The position numbers and the translations under genes were made by a program. Of a DNA stretch of 44,257 nt, positions 24,467 through 33,971 are shown in pieces. The stretch covers positions 1-44,257 of the forward strand of contig JAAYIG010000172.1 of NCBI GenBank assembly GCA_012523595.1, read 5' to 3'. The DNA comes from Fibrobacter sp. GTDB taxonomy: Bacteria > Fibrobacterota > Chitinivibrionia > Chitinivibrionales > Chitinispirillaceae. The notes below the pieces were generated by a model, which worked only from the letters and a program-made list of their open reading frames with translations, was not told the origin of the DNA and did no database searches. Position 1 is the first letter of the stretch; every line of letters begins with the position of its first letter.

Positions 24467-26650
24467 GTGAAAAACCTGAAAGTAATTCATCTTTCCTGGG
24501 CCCTTTGTGGCCTTTTTCTGTTTTATTGCGCTAATCCGGTGGATTATCCGCTTAAATGGCGCACAAAGTTTGAGATTCCTGTCACCAATGAATCTTTTGT
24601 AATAGGGGAGGAGATGCCCGGACTCTTTGAGTTCGACAGCACTATGGACATCCTCAAGGTCCTGAAAACTTATTCTACAAATATCAAAGATCTTGTTCCT
24701 GATACGATTATTGGCGATACAGTTGTCTTTTCAACTATCCGAAGTGATACCTCCAGTTTTGAAAACCACCAGGATTCACTTGGGGAAAAGCTTTACCATG
24801 CCTCTATTGGTCCTATTCCTGTTTCCGGAGCAAGAGAGCTTGGTGTCACATTTCCAATCCCTGCAGCAGCAGGAGCATTTTCGGTTCCGGTAACGATTGA
24901 TATTGATAGTGTTTACCGCATAGTCTTCTATGATACTTCAGTGAATATATTGAACATCACTCTTAAAAACCCCTCAGCATCATCTATCAGCAATGTTTCT
25001 ATAGCAATAGCCGGGTTGGGATCTGATAACGTGGGATTGATTCCAGCAGGAGGAACCCGCACTGCACAGATCGATGTCAGCGGCAAAACTTTGTACGATA
25101 CGGCTGTTGTAACAATATCCGGCAGTACAGATGGAGCAGCAGGAAAGTCTCTTGATATAGAGATGTCTCTGAATGGGCTTCTGGCTTCCAGTTTGACGGT
25201 TAATGATCACCTTATCAACCTTTCAATGAAATTTTCAAATGCTTACAGATTGACAGACACGGTTGATATTGACTATATAGACGTATCTGAAGGTGCTTTT
25301 GCATACTCTCTCACTAATCATACTAATCTGGAACTGAGGCTTAAGATGATCCATGAAAATGTGTGGATCAGATCTCATGTGGAATCCAGAGGAATAATCA
25401 GTGTAGAAGACCTTGTGAGAGCCGATTCGAATTACTTCTGGGGGGATTTAAACCAGAACGAGACAGTAGTTCCGGCCAGACAGAAAACCAGTTTCAAAAA
25501 CCTGGATCTCTCGGCTAAACGACTTTTTCCAGAATGGGATAGAGAAAAGAAAGAATCGGTCACTATTGTAAATTATCATGTAAGTACTTCCACTCCCAGG
25601 GGCGACAAGATTACCCTGAACTCATCCGATTCACTCATATTTTCTATCAGCGCACGATCTTTCAAATTTGAAGATTTTGAAGGCACAGTAATGGAATCCT
25701 TCAATAAGGACGGTGATACGGTAATGATCCCGATTGAACTATCCTTTTTAGGTAATGCAATCAAAGATTCATTGCGTGGAAAATTTGTACTTCATGAGGT
25801 CATTGGAGATGTACAGGTACAAGCCGGGATGCCGGATGAAGCGTTTGTTGACACAATGGTAATTGATTTCCTGTGGTACTGTCCTGATTCAGTTCAGGTT
25901 GCAGATTCCACAAGAACCATTTTTAAAAATGTCAACACTGACTCTTCCTTCATAAGATCGATCAATATCACCAGAGTAACAAATCTCTACCCCGACAGTA
26001 TCGCAATATCTACCAGACTTCGTATACCTGCAGGTACAAGGATGAGGGTAGTCAATGATTTGAAGGTTACTGATCCTGATTTCAACAGTTTCATTGGACG
26101 GATGATAATACGCATAAATACCGATTACCGTCTCAATGCCAAGCTGGACTGGGAGGTGTTGGATACAGTAAACATGGACCTGGGGAGCGGAAGGTTTGAA
26201 GTTCCTGAGGTGCTCGATTATGTAGGCAGACTTGAGGATCGCCTCGCAAGCTTTAATATGTATGTTTCCAACAATTCCAATCTGAATCTTTACATATTTG
26301 CGCTTGTCGCACCAGAAATACTCATCGATTCCCTTGACTCCATGGAAACCAACCGGTTCTACAGCCTGTTATTCGATGAAGGAAAAGCGGAAGAAGAGGG
26401 ATATGTAAATCTTTTAGGCACTAAGGGCATTTATATTCCACCCAGAAATGCAGATTCAGTTTTTAATTCGATCATCTTGAATGATAAACAGCTTGAGACC
26501 ATTCTGAGTTCAGATTCATGCGGATGGCGCTGGATGGTGAGATTTATGGAACAGGAAAGGGATGCAATGGTTGATACAGATTTCATAAGGATCAATTCCT
26601 GGCTCCATGTTGAGGGAATAAACAACGCAGACTCATTACTGATATGGTAA
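24467..26650 (+). CDS. Large exported lipoprotein-like protein, unknown function
   Basis: A 727-residue exported protein. The N-terminus (VKNLKVIHLS) is followed by a hydrophobic stretch ending in LFLFYC, a possible lipobox of poor form; the next residues are ANPVDYP. The mature part is rich in beta-type stretches (IDIDSVYRIVFYDTSVN, LRLKMIHENV) with no recognised domain. The GTG at 24467 is chosen because AAAGGAG sits 5 nt upstream; an ATG at 24446 in the same frame has no such site. The following OmpA-family gene starts 25 bp downstream, so the two should be co-transcribed and act at the outer membrane. Annotated as unknown. Confidence 0.75.
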   Translation: MKNLKVIHLSWALCGLFLFYCANPVDYPLKWRTKFEIPVTNESFVIGEEMPGLFEFDSTMDILKVLKTYSTNIKDLVPDTIIGDTVVFSTIRSDTSSFENHQDSLGEKLYHASIGPIPVSGARELGVTFPIPAAAGAFSVPVTIDIDSVYRIVFYDTSVNILNITLKNPSASSISNVSIAIAGLGSDNVGLIPAGGTRTAQIDVSGKTLYDTAVVTISGSTDGAAGKSLDIEMSLNGLLASSLTVNDHLINLSMKFSNAYRLTDTVDIDYIDVSEGAFAYSLTNHTNLELRLKMIHENVWIRSHVESRGIISVEDLVRADSNYFWGDLNQNETVVPARQKTSFKNLDLSAKRLFPEWDREKKESVTIVNYHVSTSTPRGDKITLNSSDSLIFSISARSFKFEDFEGTVMESFNKDGDTVMIPIELSFLGNAIKDSLRGKFVLHEVIGDVQVQAGMPDEAFVDTMVIDFLWYCPDSVQVADSTRTIFKNVNTDSSFIRSINITRVTNLYPDSIAISTRLRIPAGTRMRVVNDLKVTDPDFNSFIGRMIIRINTDYRLNAKLDWEVLDTVNMDLGSGRFEVPEVLDYVGRLEDRLASFNMYVSNNSNLNLYIFALVAPEILIDSLDSMETNRFYSLLFDEGKAEEEGYVNLLGTKGIYIPPRNADSVFNSIILNDKQLETILSSDSCGWRWMVRFMEQERDAMVDTDFIRINSWLHVEGINNADSLLIW

Positions 26651-26675
26651 ATTCAAACAGAGAGGCTGAAAATAA

Positions 26676-28979
26676 ATGAAACCGTCTATTTTATCATTAA
26701 TAATAGTCCTTCTTTTCAGTGTAGCAGTCCTGTCTGATGTGGATAATAATCCGATCAGTAATGGAAACACGCAGACCCGTAATGCGCTGGGACGTACGTT
26801 TGAGGGTGCGATTCACAACCCGGCAGTTCTTGGGGTGGAGAGAATCCCGAAAGGCGGTATGCCATTTCCCGCGTCGAACTTCGGAATAGGGGTCTGGAGT
26901 GATAAACTGTGTCTTACACCTTTAATTGGTGCTGATTTTAACAAATACTCCATCCTTACCAGTGAAGTGCTTACAAGAAGTTTTGACTTGTACGGACTCA
27001 GCGAGTCGGAAGTTTCTGAAAAATTGACAGAAGAACTCAAAGGCGGAACCCGCGCCTACGCAGGAGCCAGAGCATCACTGCTCAGCTATGCCTGGAACCG
27101 GTTTGCTTTTGATATCACTACGCACATGGATGCTGAAATAAAGATACCGGAAGGTTTCTTTTATACGATTTTTTCCGAAACTAAGGGTTTACTGCAGGGT
27201 AACAAGCTCGATTTCAGCGGACTTCGGGAGGAAGCAATCTGGGCAACAGATTTTACTTTCAGCATAGGATTACCTGTTTATGTCCCGGCTCTGCATAACT
27301 TCTTCAAACTTAGATACGGGGCCGGAGGTTTGAGTGTCAAATATATCATGGGCCATTCAATTTTGAAATCTGAAACAGAAATGGGGTCCGTAGAGTATAG
27401 TGAGATTACAAATGACATCGATTTTAACGGTAACATCAAAATCAAGTCTGCAGGTACAGGTTTCTATGGCAACTGGGATTGGGACAGCCCTTTTTCACAA
27501 TCCATTCTCCCTGTGTCAGGTCACGGTATTGGTGTAGATCTGGGAGGTATTCTTTACGACGAGCATGGGACAATGGTCATAAATTTCCATAATATCGGAG
27601 TCTTGTTCTGGATGAAAGGTGTAAAGGAAGTCTCTTATGAAATAGATAAAGATCATTACACCGCCTATGACTATTTAGAGAAAGACGATGATGATTTTAT
27701 TGAGAGTGATGATTCCCTGAAAACCGGTAATGGTTTTGCCACTCTTCTTCCTTTCTCAGTTAACATAGGGTATGCCTACTCCTGGGATCTTTCCAGACAA
27801 AAGAACCAGAAGCTGAGATATCTTGCTGAATACGCAAACGCCAGCGCCAACTACGAGCAGCAGCTCTCAAGAAGTCCGGGACGCAGGATGATTCCCAGGC
27901 TCTCAATTGGTGGTGAAGCTGGTACCCTGAGAGGGTATTTGCCTGTAAGGCTCGGTCTTATTTTTGGAGGACCGGAACTCATCGCTTCTGCAGTAGGTGC
28001 TGGTATCGATTTCAAGTACGTCTCCGCAAATGCCTCATACAAGGCAGTTGGATCTCCGTTTCTCATCCCTAAAAGGGGTATGGAGCTTGCCGTCGGGCTC
28101 AACTTCGCCTGGGGAATGGAAGTTGACACAGACAAGGATGGTATACCGGATAATGTCGATAAGTGTCCCAGAAATCCTGAGGACCCCGACGGGTTTGAGG
28201 ATAAAGACGGGTGTCCGGATTATGACAATGATAACGACGGTATACCGGATTCTCTTGACAATTGTCCCAATGTCCCTGAAGACAAGGACAATTTCCAGGA
28301 TGATGATGGATGTCCGGAGTATGACAATGATGGAGATGGTGTTCCGGATTCTCTTGACAAATGTCCTAATCTGCCGGAGGATATAGACCTGTTTGAAGAT
28401 GACGATGGGTGTCCGGATTACGATAATGACAAGGATGGAATCCCGGACACAGTTGATAACTGCATCTCGGAACCGGAAACATATAACGGATACAAAGACG
28501 ATGACGGATGTCCCGATACTCTTATCAGGCCGTCTGAGAAAGAAACAAAGGTGCTCAACACAAAACTGCGTGCAATCAATTTCAAAACAGGAAGTGCTGA
28601 GTTGCTGCCTGTTTCTTTCGCCGCTCTGGATTACATCGCGGATTTCCTCAAGCAGTATTCTCACCTGCGCTATGAGATTCAGGGGCATACAGATGATCAG
28701 GGTTCCGATGAGTACAACCTGGTGCTTTCTGCCGCCCGCGCCGGTACTGTCCGTGCCTATCTGTTGTCAAAAGGTATCCCGGAAAGCAGTATCCTGGCTA
28801 TCGGCTATGGTGAAACAATGCCCATAGCGGATAACAAAACCGCCAACGGACGAGCCCTTAACAGACGTGTTGAGTTCAAGATAATCGAGAGTGAGGAAGA
28901 TTATCAGATGCTCAAGACAAGGGAAGAGGTGTTTAGAGACAAAGTGAAAAATTCTAAAATAAAAGGCACCCGCTTCTAA
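26676..28979 (+). CDS. OmpA-family outer-membrane protein with thrombospondin type 3 repeats
   Basis: A 767-residue protein in three parts. A signal peptide (residues 1-20, ending AVLSD) leads a long N-terminal region of about 460 residues that looks like a barrel or beta-rich domain. Residues about 484-613 hold four calcium-binding type 3 repeats (D.DGIPD..D.CP). The C-terminal OmpA/MotB domain (about 620-750) carries the peptidoglycan-binding signature HTDDQGSDEYNLVLS..RA and the final NRRVEFKI. It should tie the outer membrane to the cell wall, with a calcium-stabilised linker. It follows the large lipoprotein gene by 25 bp, with AGAGAGG about 11 nt before the ATG, and ends at a strong terminator. 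Confidence 0.9.
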   Translation: MKPSILSLIIVLLFSVAVLSDVDNNPISNGNTQTRNALGRTFEGAIHNPAVLGVERIPKGGMPFPASNFGIGVWSDKLCLTPLIGADFNKYSILTSEVLTRSFDLYGLSESEVSEKLTEELKGGTRAYAGARASLLSYAWNRFAFDITTHMDAEIKIPEGFFYTIFSETKGLLQGNKLDFSGLREEAIWATDFTFSIGLPVYVPALHNFFKLRYGAGGLSVKYIMGHSILKSETEMGSVEYSEITNDIDFNGNIKIKSAGTGFYGNWDWDSPFSQSILPVSGHGIGVDLGGILYDEHGTMVINFHNIGVLFWMKGVKEVSYEIDKDHYTAYDYLEKDDDDFIESDDSLKTGNGFATLLPFSVNIGYAYSWDLSRQKNQKLRYLAEYANASANYEQQLSRSPGRRMIPRLSIGGEAGTLRGYLPVRLGLIFGGPELIASAVGAGIDFKYVSANASYKAVGSPFLIPKRGMELAVGLNFAWGMEVDTDKDGIPDNVDKCPRNPEDPDGFEDKDGCPDYDNDNDGIPDSLDNCPNVPEDKDNFQDDDGCPEYDNDGDGVPDSLDKCPNLPEDIDLFEDDDGCPDYDNDKDGIPDTVDNCISEPETYNGYKDDDGCPDTLIRPSEKETKVLNTKLRAINFKTGSAELLPVSFAALDYIADFLKQYSHLRYEIQGHTDDQGSDEYNLVLSAARAGTVRAYLLSKGIPESSILAIGYGETMPIADNKTANGRALNRRVEFKIIESEEDYQMLKTREEVFRDKVKNSKIKGTRF

Positions 28980-28988
28980 AACACTCTG

Positions 28989-29020
28989 TGCGGTACAGGA
29001 GAGAATGATCCTGTGCCGCA
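28989..29020 (+). terminator. Terminator hairpin after the OmpA-family gene
   Basis: A 12-bp stem TGCGGTACAGGA / TCCTGTGCCGCA (one G-T pair) with an 8-nt loop lies 10 bp past the stop and is followed by TCTATTCCTT. This is a convincing factor-independent terminator despite a weak T-run, and separates the operon from the convergent epimerase gene. Confidence 0.75.
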
Positions 29021-29092
29021 TCTATTCCTTAAATACAAAATTGTGCAGGGAAAATTATCTGTAAACAGAGGAATTACACCGGATTGCCCGGG

Positions 29093-30058
29093 TCAGTCCG
29101 GGCTTGAACTCTTGCTGAGGTGGGTATACCAGTAATCGTAAATATCATCCAGAGTTTTTTCAAAAGGGATTCTGCTTCTCCATCCCGTCTGCCCGGTTAA
29201 CCTGCTGTTGTCACCAATTACCTGGCCACGAGTCCCGTGTATCTGAAGTTTTTTCTCCTCGGTGCGGATTTCAATTTTTACCCGGCTTTTCCCTGTCAGG
29301 TATTCAAGAATCCAGTTAAGGGTATAGCCTTTTCCGCTGCAGACGTTGTATACTTCTCCCTTTATACCCCTGTCAAGTATCTGATGATAAGCTCTCACCA
29401 CATCCCTTACATCTGAAAAGTCGATTGTGGACTGAAGATTACCGACAAAGATAACAGGCTCCGATAAACCAAGAGAGATCCCGGCAACCTGTTTTGCCCA
29501 GTCGGAACATACAAAGAGGGAAGACTGCCCCGGACCGGTATGATTGAATGATCTGGTAAAGCGGATATCCATTCCGAAGCGCTTTACATATTGCATCCCG
29601 ATCAACTCCGCGCAATATTTTGATACTCCGTAGAAATCCACCGGATCGGGGTTGGATTCTTCCGTAAATCGCTCAGTGATTGATTCACGGCTGTACTCCT
29701 TTGAAGACCCGATAAGCAGAGTCCTCACATCAGGATTGCCCCTTCTTACGGCGTCAAGTACAGAAACCGTCCCTGTAATATTGACTTCGAGAGAACTCCT
29801 GGGAGATTTGTCCGCTTCCGGAGGAAAACTGATTGCAGCCAGGTGATATACTTCGTCAGGCTTGATACTGGAGAGGTAGTCGCCCAGTCTGTCTGAATCG
29901 AGAATGCTAATCTGACTGTAGTTGACTCCTGTGATGGAACAGGATGGATCCTTGTCGATACCGTAGACCTCATAACCGTATTCGATCAGGTACTCCGAAA
30001 GCCATTTGCCTGCAAAGCCGGTGATTCCGGTGATCATTGCTTTTTTATTCATTATCAT
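29093..30058 (-). CDS. NAD(P)-dependent epimerase/dehydratase, nucleotide-sugar type
   Basis: A 321-residue extended short-chain dehydrogenase acting on nucleotide sugars. The glycine-rich dinucleotide site is ITGITGFAGKWLSEYL. The catalytic residues are in LIGSSKEY and YGVSKYCAE, matching Ser and the YxxxK pair. Overall features (TRSFNHTGPGQ, FSDVRDVVRAY, GEVYNVCSGKGYT) resemble GDP-mannose 4,6-dehydratase or GDP-6-deoxy-mannose reductase proteins. Its likely role is making a deoxysugar precursor for the glycan built by the neighbouring genes. It is last in the operon, 63 bp after the GT9 gene. ATG-ATA-ATG offers two possible starts. Confidence 0.85.
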   Translation of the reverse strand: MIMNKKAMITGITGFAGKWLSEYLIEYGYEVYGIDKDPSCSITGVNYSQISILDSDRLGDYLSSIKPDEVYHLAAISFPPEADKSPRSSLEVNITGTVSVLDAVRRGNPDVRTLLIGSSKEYSRESITERFTEESNPDPVDFYGVSKYCAELIGMQYVKRFGMDIRFTRSFNHTGPGQSSLFVCSDWAKQVAGISLGLSEPVIFVGNLQSTIDFSDVRDVVRAYHQILDRGIKGEVYNVCSGKGYTLNWILEYLTGKSRVKIEIRTEEKKLQIHGTRGQVIGDNSRLTGQTGWRSRIPFEKTLDDIYDYWYTHLSKSSSPD

Positions 30059-30121
30059 TTTTTATCTGCTCTTCTCAGGAAAACTTAATTTTTTTTGAAT
30101 ACCTAAAAATAAATGTAACTT

Positions 30122-31087
30122 TCACATCATCAAAATTTCAGTCCGAAAAGCTTGCCCCATCACCTTTTCCAATTCTTTCAGAACTGTTTCCACTTTATGA
30201 GACCGAATGCAGGAGTGATCACAACTTCTGTCAAATCTTTCAGATGGATGGCAGGGAGAACAGGAATGAGAATTGGATAAAACTGATACACTCCTGCCTT
30301 TTGGACTCCACACCAGAGGGTCTGAAGGTCCGAACAGAGCCACAACAGGACATCCTGAAATTGCAGCGAGATGTGTGATACCGCTGTCATTTCCAAGATA
30401 TCCATTACATACTGAAAAAAGACATGCCAGAGAGAGAAGGTCCCGATTGGCTATGATAGAATCCTGTTCAGGTAAACAATAACCCTCTTCAGCAGGCCCT
30501 GATATCCAGATAATAGAATACCCAAGCTTCCTGAGCCTGGATGCGCAATCCAGAAAATTCTCCAGAGGCCAGTTTTTTATTCTGCTGCCGCTCCCGGGAC
30601 CTATGGCTATTGCAGGCCTGTTTGCATCCAGGAGGTTGCGGGCTCTTCTCAAGCCATCTGATGGAAGTTCAAGCCTGAACTGATTACCGGGCTCTGTGAG
30701 ACCCGGAAACAATGATGAATGAAAATCTGAAATGTGAATGCGAGAGTCAGGGAAAGGGTCCTGACGAAGGAGGAGCCTGGGTGCAGCTTTGATTGCGTGA
30801 CTAACAATAGGGGAATCGGCTTTTGCAAACAGTACGATTCTGTTAAACATCTTTAAAAAACTGACTGTTTCTTCGCTGCAGGTTTCCAAAAACAATGAGA
30901 TGAAACTGCTGCTTCCGGCATCCATGGTTTCATCAAAAATACCACAGGCTTTTCCCAGTTCTCCGAAAGGCACTCTCCCCAGAAGAGTGATTCTCTGAAT
31001 CTTTTCTTGCCTTTTCCAGAGATAGACTGATGGCAGAATGTTAAGAAAATCACCAAGGCCGCCGTTGTGATAAATCAGAGATGGCAT
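30122..31087 (-). CDS. GT9 family glycosyltransferase (heptosyltransferase-like)
   Basis: A 321-residue ADP-heptose:LPS heptosyltransferase-like protein. The beginning SLIYHNGGLGDFLNILP is the GT9 acceptor-side motif with the conserved Gly-Asp. The end carries the donor-binding stretch YLGNDSGITHLAAISGCPVVALFGPSDP, the strongest family mark. A GPGSGSRIKNWP segment matches the usual 'p.s....K.wp' loop. It probably adds a sugar to an LPS core or other surface glycan at the cytoplasmic face. It begins 2 bp after the YkgJ-type gene and is within the minus-strand operon. Confidence 0.88.
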   Translation of the reverse strand: MPSLIYHNGGLGDFLNILPSVYLWKRQEKIQRITLLGRVPFGELGKACGIFDETMDAGSSSFISLFLETCSEETVSFLKMFNRIVLFAKADSPIVSHAIKAAPRLLLRQDPFPDSRIHISDFHSSLFPGLTEPGNQFRLELPSDGLRRARNLLDANRPAIAIGPGSGSRIKNWPLENFLDCASRLRKLGYSIIWISGPAEEGYCLPEQDSIIANRDLLSLACLFSVCNGYLGNDSGITHLAAISGCPVVALFGPSDPLVWSPKGRSVSVLSNSHSCSPCHPSERFDRSCDHSCIRSHKVETVLKELEKVMGQAFRTEILMM

Positions 31088-31089
31088 TT

Positions 31090-31656
31090 CTACATTCCCG
31101 CGTGGTATTCAGTGATTATACCTGCTATCTCTCCGGGCAGAATTCCAAGCGAAACGTCTTTCAGATAAATTCGCTTGGAACCAGCTTCAGGATCTCCCAG
31201 AAGCATACAGAATGCCATGTTGAACCTGATAAGATTCAGTGTGACAGAATCAGTGTCCAGAATAAAGCGACTGCTGATTTTGAGTGGCTGCTTGTAATTG
31301 TGCATACAATTGACTGCCGCAGAATTGGTTTGATCATTACTTTTCAGAAGAAGACCGTGTGTACGGCAGATAATGGGTCTGCTGGAATATATCCGGCATT
31401 TGTTATCTGTGAGAAACACACACCCGGAGCGGTTTGTCTCCTGGGAACCGTTGGAAATATGGAGTACGGTTGAGATCGCAAATGCTTCCAGGTAATTCAC
31501 TGAATCAAGTTCACAGCAGGAACTGCACCCTGCTTTATAGTTGATATGCTCGGGGTGATCTCTGAGTGCAGCATCCAAGAATCTGTCACAGTAAAGGCAC
31601 CAAGTTCTGTAGTTTCGAAGGATCTCCGACAGCATGCCCAGAAATACCCTGTTCAA
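31090..31656 (-). CDS. YkgJ-family cysteine cluster protein
   Basis: A 188-residue cytoplasmic protein with the cysteine pattern of the YkgJ/UPF0153 (zinc- or iron-chelating) family: CSSCC at about residues 44-48, then CVFLTDNKCRIYSSRPIICRTHG. Such proteins probably bind a zinc ion or Fe-S cluster; a specific role is not established. It overlaps the upstream gene by 4 bp (ATGA) and is followed 2 bp later by the GT9 gene, so it is fully embedded in the glycan operon. Its presence there is unexpected and suggests a part in the glycan pathway, possibly a metal-dependent modification. Confidence 0.8.
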   Translation of the reverse strand: MNRVFLGMLSEILRNYRTWCLYCDRFLDAALRDHPEHINYKAGCSSCCELDSVNYLEAFAISTVLHISNGSQETNRSGCVFLTDNKCRIYSSRPIICRTHGLLLKSNDQTNSAAVNCMHNYKQPLKISSRFILDTDSVTLNLIRFNMAFCMLLGDPEAGSKRIYLKDVSLGILPGEIAGIITEYHAGM

Positions 31657-33689
31657 TCCAGACCCATTGTAATCTTTCCGTCCATAATTACAAGTCCCCG
31701 GAAAAACTCTCCGGCTGATCCGGCGGACTTGAAAGGCCTGGGGCCTTTTCCGGTGCCGATATAAAATCCGACCTGATAAAACAGATCACCAGGTTCAACT
31801 GACTGCTGCTCCACATGCACTGCCAGCATGTCAACTCTGCAGTTTTTCCAGAACGGTGGGGCGTTTTTCTCACCACCGGGCAGGTAATAGATCCCTTTGG
31901 AACGTCCCCATACAAATTGAAAAACAAACTGGCTTTCGACACTGGCCCAGAAAGACGGGCCGTTTACTTCCCTGAATTTTCTCTGGAATGAACTGAAAGA
32001 CTCCCTGAGTGAGCCGCTGAGGAACTCAAGATTGTTGTTTGTCCAGTGATCATTTACAAGGTATACAGGTGAGAGGTACTGCTCATGGATGAAGGCTGGG
32101 GAATCGGCTGCTATCCTGTCAAGAACGATCATCCCGTCCTCACCCCAGGTAAGCACCCGTATATCTCTGTGAAAAATCTTTTTTCCATGCAAATCGAAAT
32201 AGTTGATCCTTCCCCAGGTGTCAAAACCATCACGAAGAAGTTTGTCCTCGTGAAAAGCAACTTCCCAGGATTTTATTGCATTTTCCGCGGATGGGACACC
32301 GAGAAGTGATGCTTTGAACTGGGCTATCAGTTCGGGTTTGCTGTGGATATTGAACCCGATGAGGGGGTGGTTACCGATGGCTTTCCAGGCAACAGAGCGG
32401 ATCGAACGAATATTTCGCCTGTAACAGACCTCTACATAGGGGTAGATATGACGTGTATCGACCGCATTCTCGATCTGCCCTGGAGAGAAATTGCGCTGCT
32501 CTTTTGAAAGGGGAAGGCATGCCAGTAAAGAGAGTTCAAGCCCGACCTGGCTCTGGAACAGTAGTTCCCATCCTTCATGATTCTGTTCGAGTCCGAAAAC
32601 CCAGGGACCCTGATTTTCCTGGTCATTCAGAAGACATGTATCCATCCATGAAAGAAGCCGCCCTGTAAGATGCAGTGCGCGGGGATCGTTGTGCCATAGT
32701 CCCCAGGCCTGGGCGAATGGTCTGGGCATGAACATGGGCATGTCATGCCCGCCAGGGGTAAAGATTACTCCGGTTGGAAGACAGAACCTCATCAGTATGT
32801 CAAAGGTTCGTTGATGGCTCTTGCGACAGAAGTATTCCGGCCACTCTCTGTTTTGTATAGAATATGCTGCCATCGCAAGGATTACCCAGGAACTGTAAAC
32901 CAGAACTTCAGGATGAAAAAAACCGTGATTCTCAGCAGTCATATCAGGGAAGAGGTTCTGTGTGGTTACTGTTTTTGAGATGGAACTTCCGAAAAAATGG
33001 CTGTGGTCGGTTTTATCATGTATGCTCGATGCAATGTTCAGGGACCATACTTTTTGAGCTTCTTCCCATTCAGGAAGATTCGGGTGTTCGGGGTTGAGAT
33101 TGATTGCCCATGCAAGTACCATCGTATCCTGAGCGTTCTCCTCTACCTTGGTGTCAAATTCACATCCGCTTGGAGGAAGGGTGCCGATGAACCGGTCTGC
33201 TTCAAAAGCCAAAATCTCCTTAATTCTTACAGTATGCTCCTCATCGAGAATATCGCGGCACAAAACACCGATAAGTCCCAGAAGAGTAGCCCATAGACTG
33301 CTTCTCCAGTTTTCTCCCCATCTTTTCCGGTCCAGAAACTCTTCAACATCCAGTGTACCGGTCAGATGAGTGTCGCATGCCCATTTGACACCTTTACGGA
33401 TTCTGGAGATGAGTTCTTCTCTGGAAAGGATTGCGTTAATCAAATCACATTCGTTCAGGTAAATGTAGCTGCCAAGGAGGCATAATACATTCAGATGAGG
33501 ACGGATGACGTATTCGATAACCGGCGATGATGATCTCACAGAGCGCATGTTGAAATTTTGCGGATCCGTGCTGCCGAAAATACCCCTGCTTTCATCCAGA
33601 TCGTGCCATGACTTAAGGTAATATGGAACGCTTCGGGATAAAAGACGCAGTATCTTTCTGGGTTCTATTTTGTCTGTAAAGTTAAGCAT
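31653..33689 (-). CDS. Putative alpha/alpha-toroid glycan-active protein (heparinase II/III-like?)
   Basis: A 678-residue protein without a signal peptide. The first 400 residues are helical with many Trp and Asn-Trp contacts (WGENWRSSLWATLL, TAENHGFFHPEVLVYSSW, FTPGGHDMPMFMPRP). This resembles the alpha/alpha toroid of polysaccharide lyases and related enzymes, where His and Tyr residues line the cleft. The last 250 residues look beta-rich (SWEVAFHEDKLLRDGFDTWGR onward), like the sandwich after a toroid. The assignment rests on style, not on a clear signature. It overlaps the YkgJ gene and lies in the surface-glycan operon, so a glycan is the likely substrate. Cytoplasmic location is odd for a lyase. 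Confidence 0.45.
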   Translation of the reverse strand: MLNFTDKIEPRKILRLLSRSVPYYLKSWHDLDESRGIFGSTDPQNFNMRSVRSSSPVIEYVIRPHLNVLCLLGSYIYLNECDLINAILSREELISRIRKGVKWACDTHLTGTLDVEEFLDRKRWGENWRSSLWATLLGLIGVLCRDILDEEHTVRIKEILAFEADRFIGTLPPSGCEFDTKVEENAQDTMVLAWAINLNPEHPNLPEWEEAQKVWSLNIASSIHDKTDHSHFFGSSISKTVTTQNLFPDMTAENHGFFHPEVLVYSSWVILAMAAYSIQNREWPEYFCRKSHQRTFDILMRFCLPTGVIFTPGGHDMPMFMPRPFAQAWGLWHNDPRALHLTGRLLSWMDTCLLNDQENQGPWVFGLEQNHEGWELLFQSQVGLELSLLACLPLSKEQRNFSPGQIENAVDTRHIYPYVEVCYRRNIRSIRSVAWKAIGNHPLIGFNIHSKPELIAQFKASLLGVPSAENAIKSWEVAFHEDKLLRDGFDTWGRINYFDLHGKKIFHRDIRVLTWGEDGMIVLDRIAADSPAFIHEQYLSPVYLVNDHWTNNNLEFLSGSLRESFSSFQRKFREVNGPSFWASVESQFVFQFVWGRSKGIYYLPGGEKNAPPFWKNCRVDMLAVHVEQQSVEPGDLFYQVGFYIGTGKGPRPFKSAGSAGEFFRGLVIMDGKITMGLD

Positions 33690-33708
33690 TGTCTTCTGTC
33701 ATTATTCT

Positions 33709-33939
33709 TCAGGCTTTTAACGGCCTTTCCATTGGATAAACAGTGATGGAGTTATCCGTTGCGGTCTGCCTGATTTTTCTGGCGAATTCTCTTGCAGTGT
33801 TGGAATCGTAAAGAACAAGGAATGAGTCACCGAAAAAACGCGGAAGTCTGTCGCCTTTAAGCCAGTTGAGATGGATGTTTACCTGTTCACGTAGAAACGA
33901 CGAATCGGAACCTGAATAACCTATGCCTAAATATGCCAC
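33709..33939 (-). CDS. Small protein of unknown function
   Basis: A 76-residue soluble protein starting at GTG (33939), with mixed charge and no membrane segment. I do not recognise it. The start codon and its likely ribosome binding site (AGGA, 8 nt upstream) fall inside units of the 9-nt repeat. It ends 19 bp before the putative toroid gene and is probably the first gene of the glycan operon. Confidence 0.55.
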   Translation of the reverse strand: MAYLGIGYSGSDSSFLREQVNIHLNWLKGDRLPRFFGDSFLVLYDSNTAREFARKIRQTATDNSITVYPMERPLKA

Positions 33940-33971
33940 CTTGATTATCCTGATTAGAGGATTTCCTTGAT
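33937..33971 (-). repeat. 9-nt repeat array at the start of the small-protein gene
   Basis: On the minus strand it reads ATCAAGGAA, ATCCTCTA, ATCAGGATA, ATCAAGGTG, with periods 9, 8, 9. The final unit contains the GTG start codon at 33939 and the preceding unit contains AGGA at ribosome-binding distance. The same family as at 422-582. Confidence 0.75.

Noticed and set aside
28035-28688. Long minus-strand open frame rich in Ile/Val under the OmpA gene
   Set aside because: It is the complement of the repetitive Asp-rich calcium-binding region; the plus-strand gene is clear.
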